64,000 nucleotides of DNA from Synechococcus sp. AG-673-F03 (lineage in GTDB: Bacteria; Cyanobacteriota; Cyanobacteriia; PCC-6307; Cyanobiaceae): contig QCTJ01000002.1 of NCBI GenBank assembly GCA_003211205.1, positions 59,127 to 123,126 of the forward strand, read 5' to 3'. Under the pieces are notes generated by a model that searched no databases, was not told the DNA's origin, and was given only the letters and a program-made list of their open reading frames with translations. Position 1 is the stretch's first letter. The number at the start of each line of letters is the position of its first letter. The position numbers were made by a program, and so were the translations under genes. This document shows positions 8,625 to 17,998 of the stretch, piece by piece.

Positions 8625-9724
8625 TGATGCGGTCCCGGCGGAGCAGACGACACGCTCTGCTCAGTGGCCGTAGCCGTCAACTGAGACACCTCGCACGACC
8701 CTGGTTGCTGCCCGGTCTGGCACTAACCGCGTTGGTCCTCGGCGGAGCCATCGGTTACCGAATCACCGAAGGATGGGATTGGGGGGATTGCCTCTGGATG
8801 GTGCTGATCACGATCAGCACCATTGGTTACGGAGAAGTGGAGCCTCTATCCCAGCCAGGGCGGTTGGTCACGGTGTTGATCATTGCCGGAGGACTGCTGG
8901 TTGTTCAGCTCTCGATTCAGCGCGTGCTGGGGTTGTCAGAATCCGGATACTTCCGTCAGGTGCGGGAGCTGAGGTTTCGCCGGATGCTGCGGCGCATGCA
9001 AGACCACGTCATTCTTTGCGGCTACGGCAGGATCGGTCGTGAGATCGGTGAGCAGCTGCTCCTCGAACAAGCACCGGTGCTTGTGGTCGAACTTGACCCC
9101 TTGCGAAAACAAGCCGCTGAAGAACGCGGACTCAAGGTGCTCCAGGCCGATGCCACCCTGGACGAAACCTTGATGGAGGCAGGGCTCGATCGTTGCCGAA
9201 GCCTGGTGACCGCACTACCGAGCAATGCAGCGAATCTCTACGTGATCCTGAGCGCTCGGGGACTTGAGCAGCGCTGTCGTCTGATCGCGCGGGCTGACAG
9301 CGAGGAAGCAGCGGCGAAACTTGAACTGGCAGGCGCCAGTGTGGTGGTGAGTCCTTACGTGGCCGGGGGTCGGCTGATGGCGACGACGGCCCTGCGACCA
9401 CTGGCGGTCGACTTCACGGATCTACTGGCGGGATCCGACTGCGAAATCGAAGAATTCCGCCTCAGTCAAGACCCCCTATTGATGAGTCAGATCGCCCACC
9501 GCAGCCTGCAGGACCTTGACTTGGCACGACGCACCGGCGCCATGGTGCTCGCCATCCGTGACAACAACACCCTGTTGGCCAATCCCAATGGCGAAGTCAG
9601 CTTGGCACCGGGCCAGATGCTTGTGGTGATGGGAAGCAAGCAGCAACTGCAAGATCTTCGTCAAATTCTTGGTGATGCCATTGATGCGGTGGAAACGATG
9701 CGAGGTATGCAAACGAATGAATGA
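8624..9724 (+). CDS. Potassium channel with RCK (TrkA-N/TrkA-C) domains
   Basis: 366 residues. A basic N-terminus precedes TM1 (about 27-47); the pore loop carries the selectivity filter TIGYGE near residues 66-71, then TM2. A Rossmann RCK domain follows (VILCGYGRIGREIGEQLL near 128-145, with the acidic VVELDP), then a TrkA-C-like domain with LAPGQMLVVMGS. This is the two-TM, MthK-like architecture of ligand-gated K+ channels. It sits in the plasma membrane and likely contributes to osmotic or ionic balance. The start overlaps the GT9-like stop; fabG follows after about 50 bases. Confidence 0.9.
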   Translation: MMRSRRSRRHALLSGRSRQLRHLARPWLLPGLALTALVLGGAIGYRITEGWDWGDCLWMVLITISTIGYGEVEPLSQPGRLVTVLIIAGGLLVVQLSIQRVLGLSESGYFRQVRELRFRRMLRRMQDHVILCGYGRIGREIGEQLLLEQAPVLVVELDPLRKQAAEERGLKVLQADATLDETLMEAGLDRCRSLVTALPSNAANLYVILSARGLEQRCRLIARADSEEAAAKLELAGASVVVSPYVAGGRLMATTALRPLAVDFTDLLAGSDCEIEEFRLSQDPLLMSQIAHRSLQDLDLARRTGAMVLAIRDNNTLLANPNGEVSLAPGQMLVVMGSKQQLQDLRQILGDAIDAVETMRGMQTNE

Positions 9725-9771
9725 AAGCTGATCCTGCAGGTCCGTACGATCAGCCGATCACAGGTCCTTGC

Positions 9772-10524
9772 ATGAGCAGCATCCGCACCCTTGATGGCCA
9801 GATCGCTCTGGTGACTGGCGCCAGCCGAGGAATCGGTCGCGCCGTTGCCCTCGCCCTGGCTGAGGCCGGTGCGGAAGTGGTCGTGAACTATTCCAGCTCA
9901 CCTGATGCAGCCGATGCGGTGGTCAGTGCGATTAAGGAAGCTGGTGGTCAGGCCTATGCCCTTCAAGCCAACGTTGCCGACGAGGAAGCTGTCAACGGTC
10001 TGATCAAGTCCGTGATCGAGCGGAGTGGCCGGATCGACGTCTTGGTCAATAACGCTGGCATCACCCGCGACGGTCTGCTGATGCGGATGAAGACCGAAGA
10101 CTGGCAAGCCGTCATCAATCTGAACTTGAGTGGTGTCTTCCTCTGCACCAGGGCCGTGACCCGACCAATGCTCAAGCAAAAAAGTGGGCGGATCGTCAAC
10201 ATCACCTCTGTCGTGGGCCTGATGGGCAACGCTGGACAGTCCAATTACGCCGCAGCTAAAGCCGGCGTCGTGGGGTTCACCAGAAGCACCGCCAAGGAGA
10301 TGGCCAGCCGTGGCATCACCGTGAATGCCGTGGCTCCGGGCTTCATCGCCACCGACATGACCAAGAACCTGGATGCGGAAGGCATTCTCGCGGCCATCCC
10401 CCTGGGTCAATTCGGAACCCCGGAACAGGTGGCCGGGGCTGTCCGGTTTCTGGCAGCTGACCCTGCTGCGGCCTATATCACCGGTCAGGTTTTGCAGGTT
10501 GACGGCGGCATGGTGATGGGCTGA
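9772..10524 (+). CDS. fabG: 3-oxoacyl-[acyl-carrier-protein] reductase
   Basis: 250 residues, a short-chain dehydrogenase. Cofactor motif TGASRGIGRAVALALAEAG lies near residues 13-31, NNAGITRDGLLMRMK near 90-104, the catalytic Ser in NITSVVGLMGN and the YAAAK motif. GVVGFTRSTAKEMASRGITVNAVAPGFIATDMT is strongly FabG-like across its length. It reduces 3-ketoacyl-ACP with NADPH in fatty acid elongation. The ATG at 9772 begins the conserved region; a frame extension to 9721 overlaps the channel gene and is not conserved-looking. Confidence 0.92.
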   Translation: MSSIRTLDGQIALVTGASRGIGRAVALALAEAGAEVVVNYSSSPDAADAVVSAIKEAGGQAYALQANVADEEAVNGLIKSVIERSGRIDVLVNNAGITRDGLLMRMKTEDWQAVINLNLSGVFLCTRAVTRPMLKQKSGRIVNITSVVGLMGNAGQSNYAAAKAGVVGFTRSTAKEMASRGITVNAVAPGFIATDMTKNLDAEGILAAIPLGQFGTPEQVAGAVRFLAADPAAAYITGQVLQVDGGMVMG

Positions 10525-10549
10525 ACAAGGTCAGCTGCGGCCTGCTGCA

Positions 10550-10726
10550 TCAAGGCTCAAGTGGTTGGCCCAGTTGATCCCTCAGTTTGCGGATCCGCTG
10601 CAGCAATCTGAATCTGCGGCTGCGCTCTGTTGCGGTGAGAAAGATCCGCAACGGCACGTAGACCAAGGCCATGATTCCGGCAAAACCGGCCAGCAGAACA
10701 AAGAACAGCGCCCCTGAATTGGCCAT
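10550..10726 (-). CDS. Small single-span membrane protein
   Basis: 58 residues on the minus strand, starting MANSGALFFVLLAG and ending LGQPLEP. One hydrophobic helix (about residues 6-30) is followed by a strongly basic amphipathic tail (ERSRRFRLLQRIRKLRDQL), typical of a small membrane protein with a cytoplasmic tail or one binding RNA or acidic lipid. It lies between fabG and groEL, transcribed in the opposite direction to both. I do not recognise a named family. The codon use and composition look genuinely coding. Confidence 0.65.
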   Translation of the reverse strand: MANSGALFFVLLAGFAGIMALVYVPLRIFLTATERSRRFRLLQRIRKLRDQLGQPLEP

Positions 10727-10855
10727 GACTCAACGCTAACGAGCGCAACCCGCTCCAGCAGACATCAGCACCCGATGATTCGGCTTTCCCCACTTCCAGC
10801 AGGGAGTCAAGAGTCCTGTCGTTGTGGGACATTGACGGGCGGGTAAGTGTCGATC

Positions 10856-12526
10856 ATGGCCAAGCTTCTCAGTTTTTCGGATGAATCCCGCGCTGCGCTG
10901 GAGCGGGGGATGAATGCTCTCGCCGATGCAGTGCGCGTCACCATCGGCCCACGCGGTCGCAATGTGGTGCTTGAGAAGTCATTCGGAGCACCCGACATCA
11001 TTAATGACGGCGACACGATTGCGAAGGAGATCGAGCTCGAGGATCCCTTCGAAAACATCGGCGCCAAACTGATCCAGCAGGTGGCGTCCAAGACCAAAGA
11101 CAAAGCCGGAGATGGCACCACCACAGCAACCGTGCTGGCGCAAGCCATGGTGGAGGAAGGTCTGCGAAACACGGCAGCCGGAGCCAGCCCAATCGAACTT
11201 CGCCGTGGCATGGAAGCGGCGGTTGAACACGTGGTCAAAGGTCTCGCGGAGCGAAGCCAGAACGTCAGCGGAGATGCCATCCGTCAAGTGGCCACGGTCA
11301 GCGCCGGCGGCGATGACGAGGTGGGTCAGATGGTCAAAGAAGCGATGGACAAGGTCAGCGTCGATGGAGTGATCACCGTCGAAGAATCCAAATCGCTGGC
11401 CACTGAGCTCGATGTCACTGAAGGCATGGCCTTCGACCGTGGCTACAGCTCCCCTTATTTCGTCACCGACGGCGACCGCCAGATCTGCGAATTTGACAAC
11501 GCACTGTTGTTGCTCACTGACCGCAAGGTGAGTGCAGTGGCCGACCTGGTGCCGGTGCTGGAATCCATTCAGCAGTCCGGTTCTCCCCTGGTGGTTCTGG
11601 CCGAAGAGGTGGACGGGGAAGCTCTGGCCACTCTGGTGGTGAACAAAAACCGTGGCGTTCTGCAGGTCGCTGCTGTTCGCGCTCCATCGTTTGGTGAGCG
11701 CCGTAAAGCTGCACTGGCAGACATCGCCATCCTCACCGGCGGCACAGTGATTAGCGAAGACCGGGCGATGACCCTCGAGAAGGTCACACTCGCCGATCTC
11801 GGCCGCGCCCGCAGAATCACAATCAGCAAGGAAAGCACCACGATCGTCGCCGGCGAGGAAAGCCGAGATGCAGTGGCTGAGCGTGTGTCCTCCATTCGGC
11901 GTGAACTCGACAACACCGAGTCGGAGTACGACAGGGAAAAGCTCACCGAACGCATTGCCAAACTCGCTGGTGGCGTTGCCGTGATCAAGGTGGGAGCGCC
12001 CACCGAAACCGAGCTCAAAAACCGCAAGCTGCGTATCGAGGATGCCCTGAATGCCACCAGAGCCGCCGTTGAGGAGGGCATTGTTGCTGGGGGTGGCTCC
12101 ACATTGCTGCAACTAGCAGGAACTCTTGATTCAGTTGCTGCTGAGCTGCAAGGAGATCAGCGAACGGGCGTGGAGATTGTCCAGCGAGCCCTGAGTGCTC
12201 CCCTCAAGCAGATCGCCATCAATGCCGGTGCCAACGGGGATATCGTCGTTGAGCAGGTTCAACGCTCTGGCCAAGGCTTCAATGCCGAGACCGGCAATTA
12301 CGAGGATCTGTTGCAAGCGGGCATCCTTGATGCCGCCAAGGTGGTTCGCCTTGGACTTCAGGACGCTGTTTCGATTGCATCACTGCTGATCACCACTGAA
12401 GTGGTTGTGGCAGACAAACCTGAGCCTCCTGCTCCGCCAGCAGCCGGTGGGGATCCCATGGGGGGCATGGGCGGTATGGGTGGCATGGGCGGTATGGGCG
12501 GTATGGGCATGCCCGGGATGATGTAA
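10856..12526 (+). CDS. groL: 60 kDa chaperonin (GroEL), copy without adjacent groES
   Basis: 556 residues. It starts [20 protein letters not shown] and carries [17 protein letters not shown], the nucleotide-binding [12 protein letters not shown] region, and the glycine/methionine-rich flexible tail of repeated GGM units at the end. It folds proteins inside a double-ring cage with GroES. No groES precedes it, and I saw no CIRCE-type inverted repeat upstream. Cyanobacteria commonly carry a groESL operon plus a solitary groEL2; this is most simply the solitary copy. I chose ATG 10856 over 10847 because MAKLL is the conserved start. Confidence 0.93.
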   Translation: MAKLLSFSDESRAALERGMNALADAVRVTIGPRGRNVVLEKSFGAPDIINDGDTIAKEIELEDPFENIGAKLIQQVASKTKDKAGDGTTTATVLAQAMVEEGLRNTAAGASPIELRRGMEAAVEHVVKGLAERSQNVSGDAIRQVATVSAGGDDEVGQMVKEAMDKVSVDGVITVEESKSLATELDVTEGMAFDRGYSSPYFVTDGDRQICEFDNALLLLTDRKVSAVADLVPVLESIQQSGSPLVVLAEEVDGEALATLVVNKNRGVLQVAAVRAPSFGERRKAALADIAILTGGTVISEDRAMTLEKVTLADLGRARRITISKESTTIVAGEESRDAVAERVSSIRRELDNTESEYDREKLTERIAKLAGGVAVIKVGAPTETELKNRKLRIEDALNATRAAVEEGIVAGGGSTLLQLAGTLDSVAAELQGDQRTGVEIVQRALSAPLKQIAINAGANGDIVVEQVQRSGQGFNAETGNYEDLLQAGILDAAKVVRLGLQDAVSIASLLITTEVVVADKPEPPAPPAAGGDPMGGMGGMGGMGGMGGMGMPGMM

Positions 12527-12612
12527 AGCCGCCAACGCGCGCCTCGTTCTGCTCAAAGAGTCTGAACCAGGCGTGCGTGAATCCGACAAACTGCCAGCGC
12601 TTCCCGCGGCGG

Positions 12613-12735
12613 CTAGCTGCAGAGGTGGCCCAACTCTCTGTTCAGAGCCTGGAGCTCACCCATCGGTAAACCTGCAACAGGCAGAGCCAGAACCAGCCCG
12701 CCGACCATCGCAGGCAGGGAAATCAGGCGCAACAT
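12613..12735 (-). CDS. Possible 40-residue exported or membrane peptide
   Basis: The minus strand encodes MLRLISLPAMVGGLVLALPV followed by a short hydrophilic end (LNRELGHLCS). The first 24 residues look like a signal peptide or one membrane helix; the rest is a short amphipathic segment ending in cysteine. It lies downstream of the NanE-like gene start-to-stop run but across a gap of only 18 bases from NanE's stop at 12754, so it could be the last gene of that operon. No family recognised. Confidence 0.5.
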   Translation of the reverse strand: MLRLISLPAMVGGLVLALPVAGLPMGELQALNRELGHLCS

Positions 12736-12753
12736 CGCCGAGTCTCGCGAGAC

Positions 12754-13470
12754 TCATTTAGTCTGCCCTTTCAAGTGCCGGCAGTAAGCCGCCACCTGGA
12801 GATCAACACCGGTGATGGCTGTCCCAACAACTACCGCATCTGCTCCTCCATCCATGGCATCAGCTGCGGTCACAGCCGAAGCAATGCCTCCCTCGCACAC
12901 CAAAAGGGTTGAAGAAGGAAGCTGGTCTCTCAAAGGATGCAACAGGTTCATGGCCGGCGGAGAGAGCTGAGCGGTGTCTTCCGTGTAGCCAAACAGAGTC
13001 GTCCCAACCCAATCGCATCCCAGAGCCGCAGCCCTCAGGCCGTTTTCAACACTGTCGACATCCGCCATCAGAGTTGCACCGAATTCTGTTCTCGCTTGTT
13101 GGATCAGCAACTCAAGCTGTTGGCCCGAGGGCCGCTTGCGAGCGGTTGCGTCCAGCGCAATCACATCGGCACCAGCAGCCCAGACAGCTCTGATCTCCTC
13201 CCAACGAGGCGTGATGTAGACCGAACTATCGGGAAAAGAGCGTTTCCACAGACCCACGATCAGAGCATCCGGACAACGCTCCCGAACAGCTCCGATGTGC
13301 TCAGGACTCTCCAGCCTGACCCCTATGGCACCGTTACGAAGACTGGCTTCGGCCATGGCGGCGATCACATCGGGATGACGCATGGGAGAACCCTCTGGAG
13401 CTTGAACCGAAACGATCAAGCCGCCCTGAAGATGATGCCGGGACAAGCGATTCTCGGAAGAGCCGACCAT
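12754..13470 (-). CDS. nanE: N-acetylmannosamine-6-phosphate 2-epimerase-like protein
   Basis: 238 residues with a TIM-barrel NanE pattern: GGLIVSVQAPEGSPMRHPDV near the N-terminus, AIGVRLESPEHIGAVR, LIVGLWKRSF, DVIALDATARKRPSG, TLMADVDSVENGLRAAALG, DWVGTTLFGYTED and CEGGIASA before the C-terminal GADAVVVGTAITG. NanE converts ManNAc-6-P to GlcNAc-6-P in sialic-acid use. No nanA, nanK or nagAB gene is nearby, so the substrate here may differ. It is six bases after the unknown 13477-13977 gene and appears to be the distal gene of the ctaA-ctaB-ABC run. Confidence 0.83.
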   Translation of the reverse strand: MVGSSENRLSRHHLQGGLIVSVQAPEGSPMRHPDVIAAMAEASLRNGAIGVRLESPEHIGAVRERCPDALIVGLWKRSFPDSSVYITPRWEEIRAVWAAGADVIALDATARKRPSGQQLELLIQQARTEFGATLMADVDSVENGLRAAALGCDWVGTTLFGYTEDTAQLSPPAMNLLHPLRDQLPSSTLLVCEGGIASAVTAADAMDGGADAVVVGTAITGVDLQVAAYCRHLKGQTK

Positions 13471-13476
13471 GAGGCC

Positions 13477-13977
13477 TCAGGACGCTTTGGGCAGATCATG
13501 CTCGCTGACAGGTGTCAGCCAGCGGCGCAGTCGTTGAGGACCGGCCGCTGGAACAGGGCGAAGACTCGGGGCCGGTGTGGCGGGACTGATCTCAGGCTCC
13601 ACTACGCGACCCACGTCATCCAGACAGTTTTTCAACAACGCGCTGAAACGATTCACCCCAGGACTCAGGGGCTCAGATTCCACAGCTGATATTGCTTCGG
13701 GTTTGGCCTCAGGTGCATCAGGCGCTGCACTCGATTCAGGCGAAGCGATCGGAGCAACCTCAGCCACTGGCTGTGCCATGGATGGTGGCGAACAGTCTTC
13801 AGAAGCCAGCAAACCTTCCGGCAGGGAGTCGACACCGAAGCGATGAACCCACTGCTGTTCCAATCGGGTCAACAACGGTTGATCGTCCTGTTGCAGCGCC
13901 TGTTCAATCAATTGCTGAAGGCTGATCTGACGAGGGTCCTGATGCTGGTAAGGGGAATGGTTCACGGAATCAGGCAA
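13477..13977 (-). CDS. Unknown protein with proline/acid-rich middle
   Basis: 166 residues. The first 55 residues are predicted helical and polar (ISLQQLIEQALQQDDQPLLTRLEQQWVHRFG), the middle (about 60-110) is low-complexity and rich in Pro, Ala, Glu and Ser, and the end is basic (PQRLRRWLTPVSEHDLPKAS). No membrane span or signal is seen. The start overlaps the ABC permease stop by 8 bases, so it is translated with the transporter operon. I recognise no domain; a soluble accessory or regulatory partner of its neighbours is only a guess. Confidence 0.75.
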   Translation of the reverse strand: MPDSVNHSPYQHQDPRQISLQQLIEQALQQDDQPLLTRLEQQWVHRFGVDSLPEGLLASEDCSPPSMAQPVAEVAPIASPESSAAPDAPEAKPEAISAVESEPLSPGVNRFSALLKNCLDDVGRVVEPEISPATPAPSLRPVPAAGPQRLRRWLTPVSEHDLPKAS

Positions 13978-14827
13978 GCTTGCGATTGAGCAGAGGGCGG
14001 ATCAGGAGGAACAAGGCGGCCGTCAGCAGCGTCAACACCAGAAGGCAGGTGGTGCCGGTAACGGATCCGTAAGGCGCTTCCAAGAGAACCGATGACAGAT
14101 CAAGCGGGCCGGCATAAGCGGCACGAATGGGTTCAATCGCGAAGGTAAGGGGATTTAGCGATGCAAGCCAGCCCAGCCAGGGAGGCATGAAACTCAAAGG
14201 GGCCAATGCCGTGCTCGCGAACAGCAGGGGCAGGTTGGCCACAAAGATCACCGCAATCAGTTCGATGTGACCCGGCAGGGCAAAGGCCAGTCCGAGACTC
14301 AATGCTGTTACTGCGAACACCAGCAACAGCAACGTGACCATCACCAGCAGCAAACCAGCTGCGCCTGGCCACCCATAACCGAGCAGAGAGGCCGTGAGCA
14401 TGATCGCCAGGCTCTGCACAAGACTCAACGTCGTGATGTAGATGACAGAAGCCAGAACAATCGAACTGCGACTGCGCAGCGGAGCGACCAAAAGACGGTT
14501 CAGAAAGCCGAATTCACGGTCGAACATCACTGGAAGCCCTGCATTGAGCGCAGCACTGAACGCGGTGAACACAATCACCCCCGCTCCGAGAAAACGCCCA
14601 TAGCTCATGCCTCCCGGCAGCAGTCCCTCGGGTGCACGTGAGAACAGAGCTCCAAACAGAACCAGCCAGATCAATGGCTGGAGCACACCGGCCACCAACG
14701 TGGATGGCCGCCGTTGCAGCTGAAGGAACAGACGTCGTGTGAGAGCGAAGGTTTCCTGCAGAAGCTCGGCAATCGCCGAGCCGTTGTCGGAGTTGGAGGG
14801 ATTTGTACCGAGGGCAGGACTGGTCAT
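13970..14827 (-). CDS. ABC-2 type transporter permease
   Basis: 285 residues from ATG 14827 (MTSPALGTN). A soluble N-terminus with FALTRRLFLQLQRRPSTLVAG leads into six membrane helices, beginning PLIWLVLFGALF; the FLNRLLVAPLRS segment near residue 120-131 is characteristic of ABC-2 exporters of the DrrB/NodJ group. It pairs with the DrrA-like ATPase gene immediately upstream (38-base gap). Substrate is not evident; relatives export polyketides, polysaccharides or lipids. The position directly after ctaA and ctaB suggests a role linked to oxidase assembly or the envelope, but that is inference. Confidence 0.88.
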   Translation of the reverse strand: MTSPALGTNPSNSDNGSAIAELLQETFALTRRLFLQLQRRPSTLVAGVLQPLIWLVLFGALFSRAPEGLLPGGMSYGRFLGAGVIVFTAFSAALNAGLPVMFDREFGFLNRLLVAPLRSRSSIVLASVIYITTLSLVQSLAIMLTASLLGYGWPGAAGLLLVMVTLLLLVFAVTALSLGLAFALPGHIELIAVIFVANLPLLFASTALAPLSFMPPWLGWLASLNPLTFAIEPIRAAYAGPLDLSSVLLEAPYGSVTGTTCLLVLTLLTAALFLLIRPLLNRKLA

Positions 14828-14864
14828 TGACAAGATGGAAACTGAAAGAACATCGGGGGAGGCA

Positions 14865-15878
14865 TCAACGCATCGACTGGCGTCGCTCCTGCTTGGGATC
14901 GCGCTGACCGGCCACGGCAAGCTCGGCATCCATCAGCGTGCGTCCCGTGGCCTGCAGATACACATCGTCGAGGCTGGGACGACTCTGTGACAGGGAGAAC
15001 ACTTCGAAAGCCTCGCTCGCCAGGCGTTGCTTCAGCGCTGAAAGGACATGCTCACCATCGACAACGAGATTGAGTGAATAACCCTGAGCGCGATTAATCA
15101 CGATCCGTCTCACGCCATCCACCACTTCGAGAAGTTGACGAACGCGTTCCGCTTCCGGCTGATCACTGAATTCGCGCACTCTCAGAGTCACCCGATCTCC
15201 ACCGAGCTCACGTTTGAGGGCTTCTGGAGCACCCTCTGCAATCACATGACCGGCATCGATGATCGCCATCCGATCAGCAAGTGCTTCCACTTCCTCGAGA
15301 TAATGACTGCTCAGCAGGATCGTGGTTCCCTGATCGCGAAGGTCTCGAAGCACCTCCCAGATCACAGCACGACTTTCGATATCGAGACCGACCGTCGGCT
15401 CATCCAGAACAAGCAGCTGCGGTTGATGGAGCAATCCGGAAGCAAGATCCAGGCGACGTCGCATGCCGCCGGAGTAGGTGCCGCAGCGACGGTCAATCCA
15501 GTCACCCATCGACATCCGATCCACCAGTTGATCAATCCGGTGATTCCGATCCTGCCGCGGCAGATGGTAAAGATCACCCTGGAGTGCAAGGAGTTCGCGG
15601 CCAGTGAGGATCTTGTCAATCGCCACCTCCTGAGCCACGTACCCCATCAGTTGACGCACTGTTCGAGGTTCCTGAAGCGCATCAACCCCAGCAACAACGA
15701 CACGTCCTTGATCCGGGGCAAGCAGTGTGGCCAAGATGCGCAGTGCGGTGGTCTTTCCAGCTCCATTCGGCCCCAACAATCCGTAAAGACAACCTGAGGG
15801 AACCGACAGGCTGAGTCCACTCAGAGCCGAAACGGTGCCATAGGACTTTTCCAGTTGATCCAGCTCAAGCAGTGACAT
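14865..15878 (-). CDS. ABC transporter ATP-binding protein (DrrA-type)
   Basis: 337 residues. Walker A GPNGAGKTT is at residues 36-44, the Q-loop follows (GYVAQEVAIDKILTGREL), the signature motif is YSGGMRRRLDLA, Walker B is LLVLDEPTVGLD and the switch His is in LLSSHYLEEVEAL. A C-terminal extension of about 100 residues (RVTLRVREFSD onward) matches the DrrA/CcmA-like subgroup. It powers the adjacent ABC-2 permease. ATG 15878 (MSLLELDQLEKSYG) begins the conserved domain; the frame is open to 15935 but would overlap the ctaB end. Confidence 0.9.
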   Translation of the reverse strand: MSLLELDQLEKSYGTVSALSGLSLSVPSGCLYGLLGPNGAGKTTALRILATLLAPDQGRVVVAGVDALQEPRTVRQLMGYVAQEVAIDKILTGRELLALQGDLYHLPRQDRNHRIDQLVDRMSMGDWIDRRCGTYSGGMRRRLDLASGLLHQPQLLVLDEPTVGLDIESRAVIWEVLRDLRDQGTTILLSSHYLEEVEALADRMAIIDAGHVIAEGAPEALKRELGGDRVTLRVREFSDQPEAERVRQLLEVVDGVRRIVINRAQGYSLNLVVDGEHVLSALKQRLASEAFEVFSLSQSRPSLDDVYLQATGRTLMDAELAVAGQRDPKQERRQSMR

Positions 15879-15906
15879 CCCGCCCACAGAAACAAGCGTT
15901 TGAAAT

Positions 15907-16914
15907 CTAGGAAGCAATCCCAGGGAATCCTGCACTCAGCGTCATCAACCATCCCCTGAGCTGAAGATCGAACAGGGAAGCAGCAGGAAGACGGCTGATG
16001 ATCAGCAAGAGGCAGATCCCGAAGAGATAAAGAATCGACCAACGAAACAGCCCTTTGGCTCGATCAATGCTGTCAGGCTCTTCCCGGAGCTTGCCGATCA
16101 TCTGGAGCAAACGTCCGTTGAAAGGAAGCAGCAGCAGGCCATAGAACAGTCCTCCCTCCGGCAGTGCCCAGATCCCGAGCATGCTGATCAACACCGTGGC
16201 CCAGCCATAACGGCGAATGGCGCGAGCAGTCACCACGGGCCCCTTCACCACAGGCAGCATGGGAATGCCGACGGCTCGGTAGTCATCACGCAGAAGCAGG
16301 GCCAAAGCCCAGAAATGTGCCGGCGTCCAAACCATCACGAGCGCAAAGAGCCACCAGCCACTCAGCCCCACATGTCCGGTGGCTGCCGCTGCACCCACCA
16401 GAGGAGGGATGGCACCAGCCACACCGCCAACAACGATGTTCTGGGGTGTCCTTGGCTTGAGCAGTGCTGTGTAGAGCAAGACATAGCTGCAGAGCCCAAG
16501 CAACGACAGCCCGGCGGCGAGACAGTTCACACCACTGACCAGCAATGTTGCCGCCGCCAGGGTGCAGGAGATTGCACCGATAAAAGCGGCTGTTGGCGAC
16601 AGTCGACCCGAGGGCAGCGCACGGCCGCTGGTGCGCTGCATGCGGCCATCAAGTTCCTGCTCCCACAGACAGTTGAAGACTCCTGCGGCTGCTGCCGCAA
16701 GAGCACCTCCACCAAGCGTGCAGGCCAGCCTCGGAGAGGAGAGTGGCCAGCCCTCGGTCAAGGCCATGCCCCCGAGTGTCGTGGCCAGCAACAGAGGAAT
16801 CAGTCGCGGCTTGGCCACCTCAAGCCAGGGAGGAAGCTTGACGCGCTTACGCGATGGAACAACCTGTTCGCGCGTGATTGGAGCCAAGGGTGCAGCTGTA
16901 GTGGAACTAGCCAT
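15907..16914 (-). CDS. ctaB: Protohaem IX farnesyltransferase (haem O synthase)
   Basis: 335 residues, UbiA superfamily with about eight membrane helices. The first Asp-rich region appears as [23 protein letters not shown] (NxxxDxxMxRT pattern, near residues 80-102) and [19 protein letters not shown] matches CtaB. It farnesylates haem B to haem O for aa3-type cytochrome oxidase. The start overlaps the ctaA stop by 8 bases, so CtaA and CtaB are produced together, divergently from the oxidase structural genes ctaCDE. Confidence 0.93.
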   Translation of the reverse strand: MASSTTAAPLAPITREQVVPSRKRVKLPPWLEVAKPRLIPLLLATTLGGMALTEGWPLSSPRLACTLGGGALAAAAAGVFNCLWEQELDGRMQRTSGRALPSGRLSPTAAFIGAISCTLAAATLLVSGVNCLAAGLSLLGLCSYVLLYTALLKPRTPQNIVVGGVAGAIPPLVGAAAATGHVGLSGWWLFALVMVWTPAHFWALALLLRDDYRAVGIPMLPVVKGPVVTARAIRRYGWATVLISMLGIWALPEGGLFYGLLLLPFNGRLLQMIGKLREEPDSIDRAKGLFRWSILYLFGICLLLIISRLPAASLFDLQLRGWLMTLSAGFPGIAS

Positions 16915-17836
16915 GACAGGCCTCCAGGGCAGAAGAGTCGAGAACGACGGGAAGTGGATCTGAGGGAGCTGGTTGACGCCTGCAGGTCAGCCCTGCGAGA
17001 ACTGCAACCAGAAGACAAGCCACGAGCTGATGAGCCACGGTCACTGCGGGCTGTGAAAGGCCAAGACTCAGCGTTGTGACACCAAGGCCGATCTGCGTGC
17101 CCACCAGCAAAGGAGCCGTCAGCAGAAGCGGCCACTGCTCTCGCCCCCAGGGCCCACTGAACAAGGCCACCAGCACGAACAGCAGCACACAGAGAGCAGC
17201 CGGCGTGGCCGAGGCACGATGCCAAGACAGCCATTGACAAGACTGACCGGCCTCAAGACAGCGCTGTGAGGCCCAGGACGTGGCCATGCCAGCACCCAGA
17301 AGGCACTGAGCTGAAACCGCCAGCACACTGAATGAACCAAGAACGATCCACCAGCGAGGGGCAGCGATGGACTGGGGAGATGCGAGAAGAGTCTGGGTCA
17401 GACCACTGACCGTGATCACCAGCGTGAGAGCCAAGGCCAGATGAGCAGTGACTACCCCGGAAGGCAACAGCTTCAACACCGTGAGCGCTCCAAGACCTCC
17501 CTGCAGCACAACCATCAACACCAGAAGCCCGCTGAGCGGCAGCAACCATCCGGGCAGGTCGCGGCGGTACCACCACACGACTGACATCTGCACAAGTAGT
17601 GCCACGCCGACAACAAAGGCGTCGAGACGGTGAAACCATTCAAGGAAGACCTGGACGTTCATCTGACGACCAGGCAACAAACTGCCGTAACACAGAGGCC
17701 AATCCGGGCAGGCAAGACCTGCCTCCATGACCCTCGTCGCTCCGCCGATCACCACCAGAGCCACAATGGCCACCACAAGATGGGCAGCCAACTGAGCCAG
17801 GCGGAGACGAATCGGATTGAGAGTTGATGCAGTCAA
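16907..17836 (-). CDS. ctaA: Haem A synthase (CtaA/COX15)
   Basis: 309 residues with about eight membrane helices. The [21 protein letters not shown] region (residues about 28-48, containing the family's paired Cys loop) and [10 protein letters not shown], with a haem-ligand His, mark it as CtaA. It oxidises haem O to haem A. The TTG start at 17836 has AAGGAG six bases upstream, which decides it. It heads the minus-strand operon running through ctaB, the ABC transporter, the unknown gene and NanE, and is divergent from ctaC across about 230 bases. Confidence 0.93.
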   Translation of the reverse strand: MTASTLNPIRLRLAQLAAHLVVAIVALVVIGGATRVMEAGLACPDWPLCYGSLLPGRQMNVQVFLEWFHRLDAFVVGVALLVQMSVVWWYRRDLPGWLLPLSGLLVLMVVLQGGLGALTVLKLLPSGVVTAHLALALTLVITVSGLTQTLLASPQSIAAPRWWIVLGSFSVLAVSAQCLLGAGMATSWASQRCLEAGQSCQWLSWHRASATPAALCVLLFVLVALFSGPWGREQWPLLLTAPLLVGTQIGLGVTTLSLGLSQPAVTVAHQLVACLLVAVLAGLTCRRQPAPSDPLPVVLDSSALEACHG

Positions 17837-17998
17837 CGCAAACTCCTTAATGGAGATGGTGATCCACGGAACGTAGCCGTCTGAATCAGAACGGCACGAT
17901 GTGTAGCCGACTGCAACATCTGCAATCTCAGACTTGATGCGACTTTGCTGACAAGAGAGCCCTTGAACTCAGAAAAACCGAAGGATTTTCAGGCTTGC

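Noticed and set aside
10740..10856. Search for a CIRCE element before groEL
   Set aside because: No TTAGCACTC-N9-GAGTGCTAA-like repeat is visible in this interval.
10979..12112. Long open frame (377 codons) on the minus strand inside groEL
   Set aside because: It is antisense to a clear groEL gene; GC-rich codon bias creates such shadow frames. Its composition (His, Gly and Asp rich) fits no protein.
12460..12520. Tandem GGCATG/GGTATG repeats
   Set aside because: They simply encode the Gly-Gly-Met tail of GroEL.
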